Below are positions 17,333-24,698 of a stretch of DNA of 64,000 bases, in pieces. Location: positions 223,025 through 287,024 of the forward strand of contig NZ_JAIERS010000012.1 of the NCBI RefSeq assembly GCF_019746665.1, written 5' to 3'. Below the pieces are notes generated by a model. The model saw nothing but the letters and a program-made list of their open reading frames with translations. It ran no database searches and was not told where the DNA came from. Source of the DNA: Sphingomonas sp. (GTDB lineage Bacteria > Pseudomonadota > Alphaproteobacteria > Sphingomonadales > Sphingomonadaceae). Made by a program: the position numbers and the translations under genes. The number at the start of each line of letters is the position of its first letter. Positions within the stretch are counted from its first letter, which is position 1.

Positions 17333-20300
17333 TCAAACCTCTTCCAAACTCAGCAAAGTCGTATTCCCACCCGCGCTCGTCGTATCGATCGAGACGTGCC
17401 GTTCGAGGCAGAAGCGCGCGAGATAATGCGGCCCGCCCGCCTTGGGGCCGGTGCCCGAAAGCCCCTCGCCCCCGAACGGCTGCGAGCCGACCACCGCGCC
17501 GATCATCGAGCGGTTGATGTAGAGATTGCCCACCCGCGCCTGCTGCTCGGCGACGTCCCAAGACCCGGCGATGCGGCTGTGAAGGCCCATCGTCAGCCCG
17601 TAATTCTTGGCGTTGACCCGGGCGATCGTCTCGGCGAGCTGCCCGGCGGGCCAGGTGGCGACGTGGAGGATCGGACCGAACCATTCCTGAGTGAGCTGTT
17701 CGGGCGAGTCCAGCCGGATCAGCGTCGGCGGCACGAATAGCCCGCTCGCCGGCGCGGGGACGGTCTTCACGATCCGCCCCGCCATGCTCTCGCGATAGGC
17801 CATGAGCTTGTCGTAGGCGGCCTGGTCGATCACTGGGCCGATGTCGGTCGCGGGATCGGCGGGGTCGCCCAGGCGCAGCAGGTCCATCGCCCCGCTCAGC
17901 ATCTCGATCACCCCTTGCGCGATCTCCTCCTGCAGCAGCAGCAGCCGCAGCGCCGAGCAGCGCTGGCCCGCCGAGCGGAACGCGCTCGTCACCACATCCG
18001 CCACCACCTGTTCGGGCAAAGCGGTTGAATCGACGATCATCGCGTTGATCCCGCCGGTCTCGGCGATGAGCGGGACGATCGGGCGGTTCTCATCCTCCAG
18101 CAGCGCGCGCGCGATCTTCTTGGCGGTCGCGGTCGAGCCGGTGAAGGCGACGCCGGCGATGCGCGCGTCCGCCACCAGCGCCGCGCCCACCTCCGGGCCA
18201 CCGGGCGCGAGAATCAGCGCGTCCGCAGGCACCCCCGCCTGATGCGCGAGTTGCACCGCGTAGGCGGCGATGCGCGGCGTCTGCGGCGCGGGCTTGGCGA
18301 CGACGGTGTTGCCGGTGACGAGCGCCGCCGCCGTCTGCCCGAGGAAAATCGCGAGCGGGAAATTCCAGGGCGAAACCGTCGCCCACACCCCGCGCCCCTC
18401 CATCCGCAGCACATTGCGCTCGCCGGTCGGCCCGGGGAGCTCGCGCGGCTGGAGCTGTTCGCGCGCCTGCGCGGCATAATAGCGGCAGAAATCCACCGCC
18501 TCGCGCACTTCGCCAAGCGCGTCGGGGATGGTCTTGAACGCTTCCTGCACCGCGAGCGCCATCAGTTGGTCGCGATGCTCTTCGAGCAGATCGGCGAGGC
18601 GTTCGAGGCACTCGGCGCGGGCTTCGACGGGCTGGGCGGACCAGGCGGGGAAAGCGGTGGCGGCGCGGGTGATGACTTGTCCTAAGTTAAGCCCCTCCCC
18701 TGCGGGAGCATCGGGTGAACCGTGCCCCGCACGGTTCAGGCCAGGCTGGGAGCCTGACCGACGCGATGCTGGGTTGGGGTGGGGGCTTCCCGGGCCGAAC
18801 GCAGCGCCTGGCCCACCCCCACCCCCAACCCCTCCCCCAACCCCTCCCCCAACGGGGAGGGGCTTTGAAATTGCGTTAGCCGTCTTCGCCAACACCCCCC
18901 GGTCGCTCAGATCGAGCCCTGCCGAATTCCGCCGTCCGCCGCCGAACAAATCGGTCGGCAGCGGGATCGCCGAATGCCGCGCGCCGCCGATCGCCGCGAC
19001 CTTCTCGACCGGATCGGCCAAAATCTCCGCCTCGCTCAGCCGTTCGTCGGCCAGCTGGTGGACGAAGCTCGAATTGGCGCCATTCTCCAGCAGCCGCCGG
19101 ACGAGATACGCCAGCAGATCGCGGTGCCCGCCCACCGGCGCATAGATGCGGCAGTGATAACCGCGCTCGCGCACCAGCCGCTCGTACAGCCCGTCGCCCA
19201 TACCGTGCAACCGCTGGAACTCGAACGCGCGGGCATTGCCCGCCCAGTCCATGATCGTCGCGACGGTCAGCGCGTTATGGCTGGCGAAAGCGGGGCGGAT
19301 GTTCGGCGCCTCCAGCATGTCGCGCGCGCAGGCGAGATAGGAAACATCGGTCGCGGCCTTGCGCGTGAACAGCGGATAGTCGCTCAGCCCCTCCACCTGG
19401 GTGCGTTTGATCTCGCTGTCCCAATAGGCGCCCTTCACCAGCCGCACGTTCATCACCCGGCCAAGCTCGTCGGCCCAGGCGATCACCGGCCGCGCGCGCT
19501 TGCCATAGGCCTGCACCGCCATGCCGAAGCCTTCCCAGCCCTTGAGCTGCGGCAGGCCCGCGACTGCGCCGATGATGTCGAGGCTCATCTCCAGCCGCTC
19601 GCTCTCCTCCGCGTCGACGGTGAGCGCGATGCCCTTCCCCGCCGCCTGCACCGCGAGCGCTTCGAGCATTTCGGTGAGCGCGGGGACGCACTCGCCCCAG
19701 CGCGCGACTTCATAGCGCGGGTGGAGCGCCGAGAGCTTGACCGACACCGAATGCCCCGCCGCCGGATCAGCGCCGACCGCGTCGATCGCCGCGACATAGG
19801 CCTGGAAATAGCGTTCGGCATCGGCCTGCGTGCGCGCGGCCTCGCCCAGCATGTCGAAGCTGGCGGTAAAGCCCTGATGCTCGGGCTTCTTCATCCGCCG
19901 CAGCGCTTCGTCGATGGTGCGGCCCATCACGAAGATTTCGCCCATCATCTTCATCGCGGCGCCGACCGCCTGGCGAACAAAGGGCTCACCCGCGCGCGAA
20001 ATCAACCGGCGTAGCGTCGATTGGCGCGCGCCCTCCCCCACCAGCGCGCGGCCGAGCACCAGACCCCAGGTCGCTGAATTGACCAGCGCCGAGTTGGAGC
20101 GGCCGGCATGGGTTCGCCAATCGGCCTCGCCCAATTTGTCGGCGATCAGCAGATCGGCGGTTTCGGGATCGGGCACGCGCAGGAACGCCTCGGCGAGGCT
20201 CAGCAGCGCGACGCCCTCGCTGGTGTTGAGCCGATATTCCTGCAGGAACTGGTTGACCCAGCCCTTCCCCTGCGCCGCGCGCAGATCGGCGAGCAGCCCG

Positions 20301-20440
20301 CCGGCGTGGGCGACGATACGCTCGCGCGATTCGGGCGTGGCGCGCGCGCGCTCGATCAGCGGTTTTAGAACCTGCGGTTCGGCGGCGCGGTACAGCCGGG
20401 CCATGGTTTCGCGCGGGGTGGACGCTAGGGCAGCCGTCAT
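17333..20440 (-). CDS. putA: Bifunctional proline dehydrogenase / L-glutamate gamma-semialdehyde dehydrogenase PutA
   Basis: A 1035-residue enzyme that oxidises proline to glutamate. The N-terminal half is the FAD-dependent proline dehydrogenase barrel, with RLVKGAYWDSEI and, near its end, RVGGHRDLLAYLVRR-type motifs. The C-terminal half is the aldehyde dehydrogenase domain, with APWNFPL-like PWNFPLAIF, the ETGGINAM glutamate box and the catalytic cysteine in SAGQRCSALR (about residue 826). There is no ribbon-helix-helix domain at the N-terminus, so it is a short type A PutA without DNA-binding function. Residues about 526-584, between the two domains, are encoded by a GC-rich repeat (see 18689-18865). 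Without it the protein would be about 976 residues, close to the usual size. The start ATG 20440 follows a GAGG site. Confidence 0.95.
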   Translation of the reverse strand: MTAALASTPRETMARLYRAAEPQVLKPLIERARATPESRERIVAHAGGLLADLRAAQGKGWVNQFLQEYRLNTSEGVALLSLAEAFLRVPDPETADLLIADKLGEADWRTHAGRSNSALVNSATWGLVLGRALVGEGARQSTLRRLISRAGEPFVRQAVGAAMKMMGEIFVMGRTIDEALRRMKKPEHQGFTASFDMLGEAARTQADAERYFQAYVAAIDAVGADPAAGHSVSVKLSALHPRYEVARWGECVPALTEMLEALAVQAAGKGIALTVDAEESERLEMSLDIIGAVAGLPQLKGWEGFGMAVQAYGKRARPVIAWADELGRVMNVRLVKGAYWDSEIKRTQVEGLSDYPLFTRKAATDVSYLACARDMLEAPNIRPAFASHNALTVATIMDWAGNARAFEFQRLHGMGDGLYERLVRERGYHCRIYAPVGGHRDLLAYLVRRLLENGANSSFVHQLADERLSEAEILADPVEKVAAIGGARHSAIPLPTDLFGGGRRNSAGLDLSDRGVLAKTANAISKPLPVGGGVGGGVGGGGGPGAAFGPGSPHPNPASRRSGSQPGLNRAGHGSPDAPAGEGLNLGQVITRAATAFPAWSAQPVEARAECLERLADLLEEHRDQLMALAVQEAFKTIPDALGEVREAVDFCRYYAAQAREQLQPRELPGPTGERNVLRMEGRGVWATVSPWNFPLAIFLGQTAAALVTGNTVVAKPAPQTPRIAAYAVQLAHQAGVPADALILAPGGPEVGAALVADARIAGVAFTGSTATAKKIARALLEDENRPIVPLIAETGGINAMIVDSTALPEQVVADVVTSAFRSAGQRCSALRLLLLQEEIAQGVIEMLSGAMDLLRLGDPADPATDIGPVIDQAAYDKLMAYRESMAGRIVKTVPAPASGLFVPPTLIRLDSPEQLTQEWFGPILHVATWPAGQLAETIARVNAKNYGLTMGLHSRIAGSWDVAEQQARVGNLYINRSMIGAVVGSQPFGGEGLSGTGPKAGGPHYLARFCLERHVSIDTTSAGGNTTLLSLEEV
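18689..18865. repeat. 177-bp palindromic repeat inserted in frame inside putA
   Basis: The element begins AAGCCCCTCCCC (18689-18700) and ends GGGGAGGGGCTT (18854-18865), a perfect 12-bp terminal inverted repeat. It contains a perfect hairpin GAACCGTGC-CCC-GCACGGTTC (18717-18737), an AGGC/GCCT hairpin just after it, and a tandem CAACCCCTCCCC repeat near the right end. The length is exactly 59 codons, so the putA frame continues through it as a Gly/Pro-rich segment. Its composition and structure are like the intergenic repeats elsewhere in the window and unlike flanking coding sequence. Confidence 0.85.
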
Positions 20441-20535
20441 CTTCCAAACCTCGGTCTAAGGCGCTTGCGAGGCCGGGGGCCAAGCGCCTATTGCTGGCGC
20501 CGCCTATGCAAGGAATTGAGCCGGAGGGGAATGGG

Positions 20536-20997
20536 ATGGCGACGATCACGATTCAGGAAATGGCGGCGAGCCAAGTGGGCCACGAGCGCGTCTCGGACTG
20601 GGTCGAGGTGAGCCAGGAGATGATCGACAAATTCGCCGACGCGACCGGCGATCACCAGTTCATCCATGTGAACCCGCAAATGGCGGCGATGACGCCGTTC
20701 GGCGGCACGATCGCGCATGGCTTCCTCACCCTGTCGCTGATGCCGCTGCTGTCCTCCAAGGTGCCCGACGCGCCGCAGATCGAAGGCGTGAAGATGGGCG
20801 TCAATTATGGCGGCAACAAAGTACGCTTCATGCAGCCGGTGCGTTCGGGCAAGCGCGTGCGGGGCCGCTTCAAGCTGCTCGAACTGGCCGAAAAGCGTCC
20901 CGGCCAGTGGCAGCAGGTCAACGAGTTCACGGTCGAAATCGAAGGCGAGGAAAAGCCCGCGATGATCGCCGAATGGATCAGCCAGATTTTTGTGTGA
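20536..20997 (+). CDS. MaoC-family (R)-specific enoyl-CoA hydratase-like dehydratase
   Basis: A 153-residue single hotdog-domain protein. The hydratase-2 active site is visible as the FADATGDHQFIHVNPQMA segment, with catalytic Asp and His, and GTIAHGFLTLS. It would hydrate enoyl-CoA (or a similar thioester). The start ATG 20536 follows GGAGGGGAA; a longer in-frame form from 20491 lacks a site. It heads a run with a CMD-family protein and a thiolase, which suggests a role in acyl-CoA catabolism. It diverges from putA. Confidence 0.9.
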   Translation: MATITIQEMAASQVGHERVSDWVEVSQEMIDKFADATGDHQFIHVNPQMAAMTPFGGTIAHGFLTLSLMPLLSSKVPDAPQIEGVKMGVNYGGNKVRFMQPVRSGKRVRGRFKLLELAEKRPGQWQQVNEFTVEIEGEEKPAMIAEWISQIFV

Positions 20998-21007
20998 CAT
21001 ACATCTA

Positions 21008-21033
21008 GCCCTCTCCCGCCCGCGGGAGAGGGC
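21008..21033. repeat. Perfect GC-rich hairpin (half-unit of a dispersed repeat family)
   Basis: GCCCTCTCCCGC at 21008-21019 and its exact reverse complement at 21022-21033 are separated by two bases. The same CCCTCTCCCGC hairpin occurs at 27115-27138 and 63028-63051. It fills the gap between the MaoC gene and the next gene and could act as a transcript-stabilising or terminating hairpin, although no T-tract follows. Confidence 0.75.
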
Positions 21034-21050
21034 ATGGGAGGAAGCCGCCT

Positions 21051-21593
21051 ATGGCCCGGATGGAACCGCTCACCAAACCATACCCGCCCGCGTTCGACGC
21101 AGCGATGAAAGTCCTGATGCGCGGCGCCGAGCCGCTGGTGCTGTTCACCACCCTCGCCAAGCATGAACGCGCCTGGGGCAAGTTCGGCGGCGGCTCGCTG
21201 CTCGACAAGGCCTCGCCGCTGTCGATGCGCCAGCGCGAGATCGTGATCGATCGCACCACGGCCAAGTGCGGCAATGAATATGAGTGGGGCGTTCATATCG
21301 CCGGCTTCGCGCCGCATGTCGGGCTCAGCGAGGCACAGGTCCACGCGACTGTCCATGGCGGGCCCGAGGCCTGGGACGATCCCGCCGAGGCGGTGCTGAT
21401 CGCCACCGTCGACGCGCTGCTCGATCACAAGAAGCTGACCAGCGCCGAGTGGGAAGCGCTCCGCGCGCATTATGACGAAGCGCAAGCGCTCGAAATCATC
21501 CAGCTGGTGGGCTTCTACCATGGCGTGTCGCTGATCTGCGGCGCGCTCGATCTGCCGCTGGAGCCCAACGCCGCCCGTTTTCCCGACGCCTGA
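21051..21593 (+). CDS. Carboxymuconolactone decarboxylase (AhpD-like) family protein
   Basis: A 180-residue all-helical protein with the family core TTAKCGNEYEWGVHIAGFA, in which Cys, Glu-x-x-Trp and His form the usual site. Members include AhpD peroxidase partners and gamma-carboxymuconolactone decarboxylases; there is only one cysteine in the motif here rather than the CxxC of AhpD, so redox activity of the AhpD type is not supported. It lies between a MaoC protein and a thiolase, 12 bp before the latter, pointing to a role in their catabolic pathway. Confidence 0.87.
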   Translation: MARMEPLTKPYPPAFDAAMKVLMRGAEPLVLFTTLAKHERAWGKFGGGSLLDKASPLSMRQREIVIDRTTAKCGNEYEWGVHIAGFAPHVGLSEAQVHATVHGGPEAWDDPAEAVLIATVDALLDHKKLTSAEWEALRAHYDEAQALEIIQLVGFYHGVSLICGALDLPLEPNAARFPDA

Positions 21594-21605
21594 AGGAGAG
21601 ACCTT

Positions 21606-22784
21606 ATGCGTTCCGCCGTGATCGTTTCCACCGCCCGCACCCCGATTGGCCGCGCCTATCGCGGCGGGTTCAACAACACCCCTTCGCCCACGCTTTCCAG
21701 CCATGCGGTGAAGGCCGCGGTCGAGCGCGCCGGGATCGACCCCGCGCGGGTCGATGACGTAGTGTGGGGCGCCGCCCTCCAGCAGGGCGTGCAGGGTGGC
21801 AACCTCGCCCGCAACGTCGCGCTGCGCTCGGGGCTCGGCATCGGCGTGCCGGGCATGTCGCTCGACCGCCAGTGCGCGAGCGGCCTGATGGCGATCGCCA
21901 CCGCCGCCAAGCAGGTGATCGTCGATAACATGGACATCGTCATCGGCGGCGGCTGCGAATCGATTTCGATGGTGCAGACCCCCGAAATGCGCATCGGCCC
22001 CGACAAGGAGCTGATCGCGATGCACCCGCACGTCTATATGTCGATGCTGCAGACCGCCCAAGTGGTCGCCGAACGCTACAATATCAGTCGCGAGGTGCAG
22101 GACGAGTACGGCTTCCAATCGCAGCAGCGCACCGCCGCCGCGCAGGCCGCCGGGCTGTTCGACGCCGAAATCGTCCCGGTGACGGCGACGATGGCGATGG
22201 TGAACAAGGAAACCAAGGAAGTCACGCATCACGAAGTGACCGTGACGAAGGACGAGGGCAACCGCCCCGAGACGACGCTCGCCGGCCTGAACGGCCTGCA
22301 GCCGGTGCTCGGCCCGGGCACCACGATCACCGCCGGCAACGCCAGCCAGCTGTCGGACGGCGCCTCGGCCAGCGTGGTGATGGAGGAAAAGCTCGCCGAA
22401 AAACTCGGCCTCACCCCGCTCGGCCGCTATGTCGGCATGGCGGCGGCGGGCACCGAGCCCGACGAGATGGGCATCGGCCCCGTCTATGCGATCCCCAAGG
22501 CGCTGGAGCGCGCGGGCCTGAAGATGGACGATATCGGCCTGTGGGAGCTGAACGAGGCGTTCGCGGTGCAGGTGCTCTATTGTCGCGACAAGCTCGGCAT
22601 CCCCAACGAGCTGCTCAACGTGAATGGCGGCTCGATCTCGATCGGCCACCCTTATGGCATGACCGGCGCCCGCTGCACCGGCCACGCGCTGATCGAGGGC
22701 AAGCGGCGCGGCGCGAAATATGTCTGCGTCACGATGTGCGTCGGCGGCGGCCAGGGCGCGGCGGGGATTTTCGAAGTATTGTAA
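21606..22784 (+). CDS. Acetyl-CoA acyltransferase (thiolase, degradative type)
   Basis: A 392-residue thiolase with the acyl-accepting cysteine in [11 protein letters not shown], the [14 protein letters not shown] histidine box and a C-terminal [10 protein letters not shown] cysteine. The [13 protein letters not shown] and [10 protein letters not shown] segments are those of broad 3-ketoacyl-CoA thiolases. An AAGGAGAG ribosome-binding site lies just before ATG 21606. It differs clearly in sequence from the thiolase at 12928-14112. With the upstream genes it would form a three-gene acyl-CoA degradation unit. Confidence 0.92.
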   Translation: MRSAVIVSTARTPIGRAYRGGFNNTPSPTLSSHAVKAAVERAGIDPARVDDVVWGAALQQGVQGGNLARNVALRSGLGIGVPGMSLDRQCASGLMAIATAAKQVIVDNMDIVIGGGCESISMVQTPEMRIGPDKELIAMHPHVYMSMLQTAQVVAERYNISREVQDEYGFQSQQRTAAAQAAGLFDAEIVPVTATMAMVNKETKEVTHHEVTVTKDEGNRPETTLAGLNGLQPVLGPGTTITAGNASQLSDGASASVVMEEKLAEKLGLTPLGRYVGMAAAGTEPDEMGIGPVYAIPKALERAGLKMDDIGLWELNEAFAVQVLYCRDKLGIPNELLNVNGGSISIGHPYGMTGARCTGHALIEGKRRGAKYVCVTMCVGGGQGAAGIFEVL

Positions 22785-22791
22785 GCTGTCT

Positions 22792-22820
22792 GCCGGGCGG
22801 GGGTGACGCTTCCGCCCGGC
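22792..22820 (+). terminator. Hairpin after the thiolase gene
   Basis: GCCGGGCGG (22792-22800) pairs perfectly with CCGCCCGGC (22812-22820) across an 11-base loop, starting 8 bp after the stop codon. There is no T-tract, so Rho-independent termination is not certain. Confidence 0.5.
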
Positions 22821-23071
22821 ATGGCATAACATTCGCGGAAATTGCCGCCGTTTAGCCGATCCAGCAAGCCAGCCAGACGCATAAACCACCTGATTTGCGT
22901 TAGTTTACCCGGCCTCGATGACGTGTTTGTCGGCGCCGACCCGGCGGCGAAAGAGCCTTGCGGCGCAGCCATCCGTCAAAGGCGCCCGACCGTATGGCCG
23001 GCGGAAGATCTACCCGGTGCGCCAAAATCGCCATATGCGGGTGGGTATGCGCTCGCACGCTGACGGCCAAT

Positions 23072-23087
23072 GGCGGTCTTGACCGCC
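23072..23087 (-). terminator. Short hairpin after the metallo-hydrolase gene
   Basis: GGCGGTC and GACCGCC form an inverted repeat just 11 bp beyond the stop codon of the minus-strand metallo-hydrolase gene. The arms are nearly contiguous, so the folded form has a short stem. No T-tract follows. Confidence 0.35.
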
Positions 23088-23097
23088 AAGATCGCCT

Positions 23098-24042
23098 CTA
23101 TTTCTCCGGCAGATACCCTTTCAGCCCATCGGTCAGCTCGCGGGCGACCGCGTCGATATTGAGCTTCCACAGCCGCTCGATCGGCAACCCCGCGACGCCG
23201 CCCTTGGTACGAAACTGCTTGGTCAGGCTCGCGGCAATGGCGCCGCGCTCGGCCTCGGTCACCTTCACGCCCTCGGGGCTCTTGGGGCGTTGCGCCGCAC
23301 CCACCTCGCGCCGCACCGCCTGCAGATAACCACGCATCCAGCCGGAAAGCTTGGCATAACCGGCCGGCTCGCCATGCCCGGGCAGTGTCCGCGCGCCGCT
23401 CGGCACCCGGCTCTTCAGATCGTCGAGCTGCGCTAGCCATTCGCGCGTGCGCGCCTCGGCCAGCCAGGGGACATAGCCGGTAGTGGCGACATCGCCCGAC
23501 ACCAGCAGCTTCATCTTGGGCAGCCAGAAAGCGGCGACGCCGACGCTCTCGCCATCGCCCAGCACCAGCGCGCGGACCTCGATCCCGTCGACCGCGACCG
23601 CCTCGTTATCGCGCAGCACGCGGGTGAAGTGCGGCGGCGGCAGCGCGCCGGGCGAGGCATCAGCCGCCAGCTTGAGCAGGCCCTGGGTATCGCCGCCAAT
23701 CTCGGCCGCGGTCGGCGCGCTCGCATAGACCGCGGCTTGCGGGAACGCGGCGGCGACGAGACCGAGCCCGGTCACATGATCGGGATGCGGGTGAGTGACG
23801 AAGATCGCCGCGACCGGCTTTCCCGTCGCCTGCAGCGCCGCGATCAGTTGATTGGCGTTCGAGGTATCGCGCTGGGCATCGAACAGGATCAGCTGGCCAT
23901 GCGGCGTTTCCACCCACCAGCTGTTCACCGGCCCCTCGCCGCTCGACGTATAGCGCCCCTCGGCTGGAGCGGCGGCGGCGATCGCGGGAGTCGTGAAAAC
24001 CAGTGCCAGCCCGAGTGCGGCGGCACGCACTAGATCATGCAT
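23098..24042 (-). CDS. MBL-fold metallo-hydrolase, secreted
   Basis: A 314-residue protein with a signal peptide (about residues 1-25, ending in AIAAAAP). The metallo-beta-lactamase motif THPHPDHVTG supplies the zinc ligands, with further ligands expected in LVSGDVATTG and TLPGHGEPA. The C-terminal 90 residues form a helical extension. The fold covers lactonases, glyoxalases and beta-lactamases, and the substrate cannot be told. It would act in the periplasm. The start ATG 24042 is used because the signal sequence begins there. Confidence 0.87.
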   Translation of the reverse strand: MHDLVRAAALGLALVFTTPAIAAAAPAEGRYTSSGEGPVNSWWVETPHGQLILFDAQRDTSNANQLIAALQATGKPVAAIFVTHPHPDHVTGLGLVAAAFPQAAVYASAPTAAEIGGDTQGLLKLAADASPGALPPPHFTRVLRDNEAVAVDGIEVRALVLGDGESVGVAAFWLPKMKLLVSGDVATTGYVPWLAEARTREWLAQLDDLKSRVPSGARTLPGHGEPAGYAKLSGWMRGYLQAVRREVGAAQRPKSPEGVKVTEAERGAIAASLTKQFRTKGGVAGLPIERLWKLNIDAVARELTDGLKGYLPEK

Positions 24043-24165
24043 TTATGAACGGTCCCTTCATCATCCCCGCGAAAACGTGGTGCCCTTATGCTTCGTTCCG
24101 GTGCGCAAGGAAACCCGCTGCCAGCGGGGCGTTGTTCTTCGTGATTAGCAACCAGGAGTTGGATC

Positions 24166-24636
24166 ATGGCTGAACACGACATCATCGACCGTTTCTTCCG
24201 CGCGCTGAAGCACAGCCCCTTCATCATGATCGGGCTGGACGACACCCCCGATCACAGCCAGCCGATGACCGCGCAGACGCTGGAGGATCGGCAGAATCGG
24301 CTGTGGTTCTTCACCAGCCGCGATAATCGCCTTGCGGTCGGCGGGGCTGCGATGGCGCAGTTCGTGAGCAAGGAACATGATTTCTTCGCGTGCCTCCATG
24401 GCACTTTATCGGCGGACGAGGACCGGGCGATGGTCGACCGCTTGTGGTCGAAGCAGGTCGAGGCGTGGTTCCCCGGCGGGAAGGACGATCCGAAGCTGCT
24501 GCTGCTCCGCTATGATGTTGAAAGCGCTGAATTCTGGGAAGGCGATGTGTCGCTCACCGGTCAGGTGAAGATGCTGTTCGGCGGCACGATCAAGCCGAGC
24601 GAGACGGGGGAGCATGCCGAGGTGAGCTTGGGGTAA
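24166..24636 (+). CDS. Pyridoxamine 5'-phosphate oxidase-like protein (general stress protein 26 type)
   Basis: A 156-residue split-barrel flavin-binding-fold protein. The middle segment LWFFTSRDNRLA and the later KQVEAWFPGGKDDPKLLLL pattern are those of general stress protein 26. Such proteins bind FMN or F420 and are induced by stress; the reaction is usually unknown. A CAGGAG-like site precedes the ATG. It is convergent with recG, with a strong hairpin between. Confidence 0.85.
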   Translation: MAEHDIIDRFFRALKHSPFIMIGLDDTPDHSQPMTAQTLEDRQNRLWFFTSRDNRLAVGGAAMAQFVSKEHDFFACLHGTLSADEDRAMVDRLWSKQVEAWFPGGKDDPKLLLLRYDVESAEFWEGDVSLTGQVKMLFGGTIKPSETGEHAEVSLG

Positions 24637-24654
24637 CGGACCAAAGCCATTGCA

Positions 24655-24678
24655 TCGCCCCAGCTTTCGCTGGGGCGA
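24655..24678. terminator. Bidirectional terminator hairpin between convergent genes
   Basis: TCGCCCCAGC (24655-24664) pairs perfectly with GCTGGGGCGA (24669-24678) around a TTTC loop. It lies between the stop codons of the PNPOx-like gene and recG, and could end both transcripts, although T-tracts are weak on both sides. Confidence 0.6.
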
Positions 24679-24698
24679 CTCCCTTGTCCGTTGGGCGT

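Larger units (their letters stand above)
22785..23097. other. Gene-free interval between two convergent genes
   Basis: This 313-bp stretch holds no convincing gene on either strand. Short open frames exist but lack ribosome-binding sites and coding-like composition. Two hairpins flank it (22792-22820 and 23072-23087), probably ending the thiolase and the metallo-hydrolase transcripts. Nothing else was recognised. Confidence 0.6.

Noticed and set aside
18689..18865. The repeat in putA as an assembly or frameshift artefact
   Set aside because: The element is an exact multiple of three, keeps a single open frame and has perfect terminal inverted repeats, so a real insertion is the better explanation, although a sequencing check is reasonable.
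20805..22889. 694-codon open frame on the minus strand over the MaoC, CMD and thiolase genes
   Set aside because: It has no recognisable domain and a composition of Arg/Gly/His typical of a GC-rich antisense frame; the plus-strand genes carry clear catalytic motifs.
22842..23063. 73-codon ORF in the gene-free gap
   Set aside because: No ribosome-binding site, no domain, and coding-atypical composition.
24043..24165. A CATCCCCGCG-type sequence before the PNPOx-like gene, resembling a common sphingomonad repeat
   Set aside because: Only a degenerate fragment is present, with a short CCCGCTG/AGCGGG hairpin; too little to call a repeat element.
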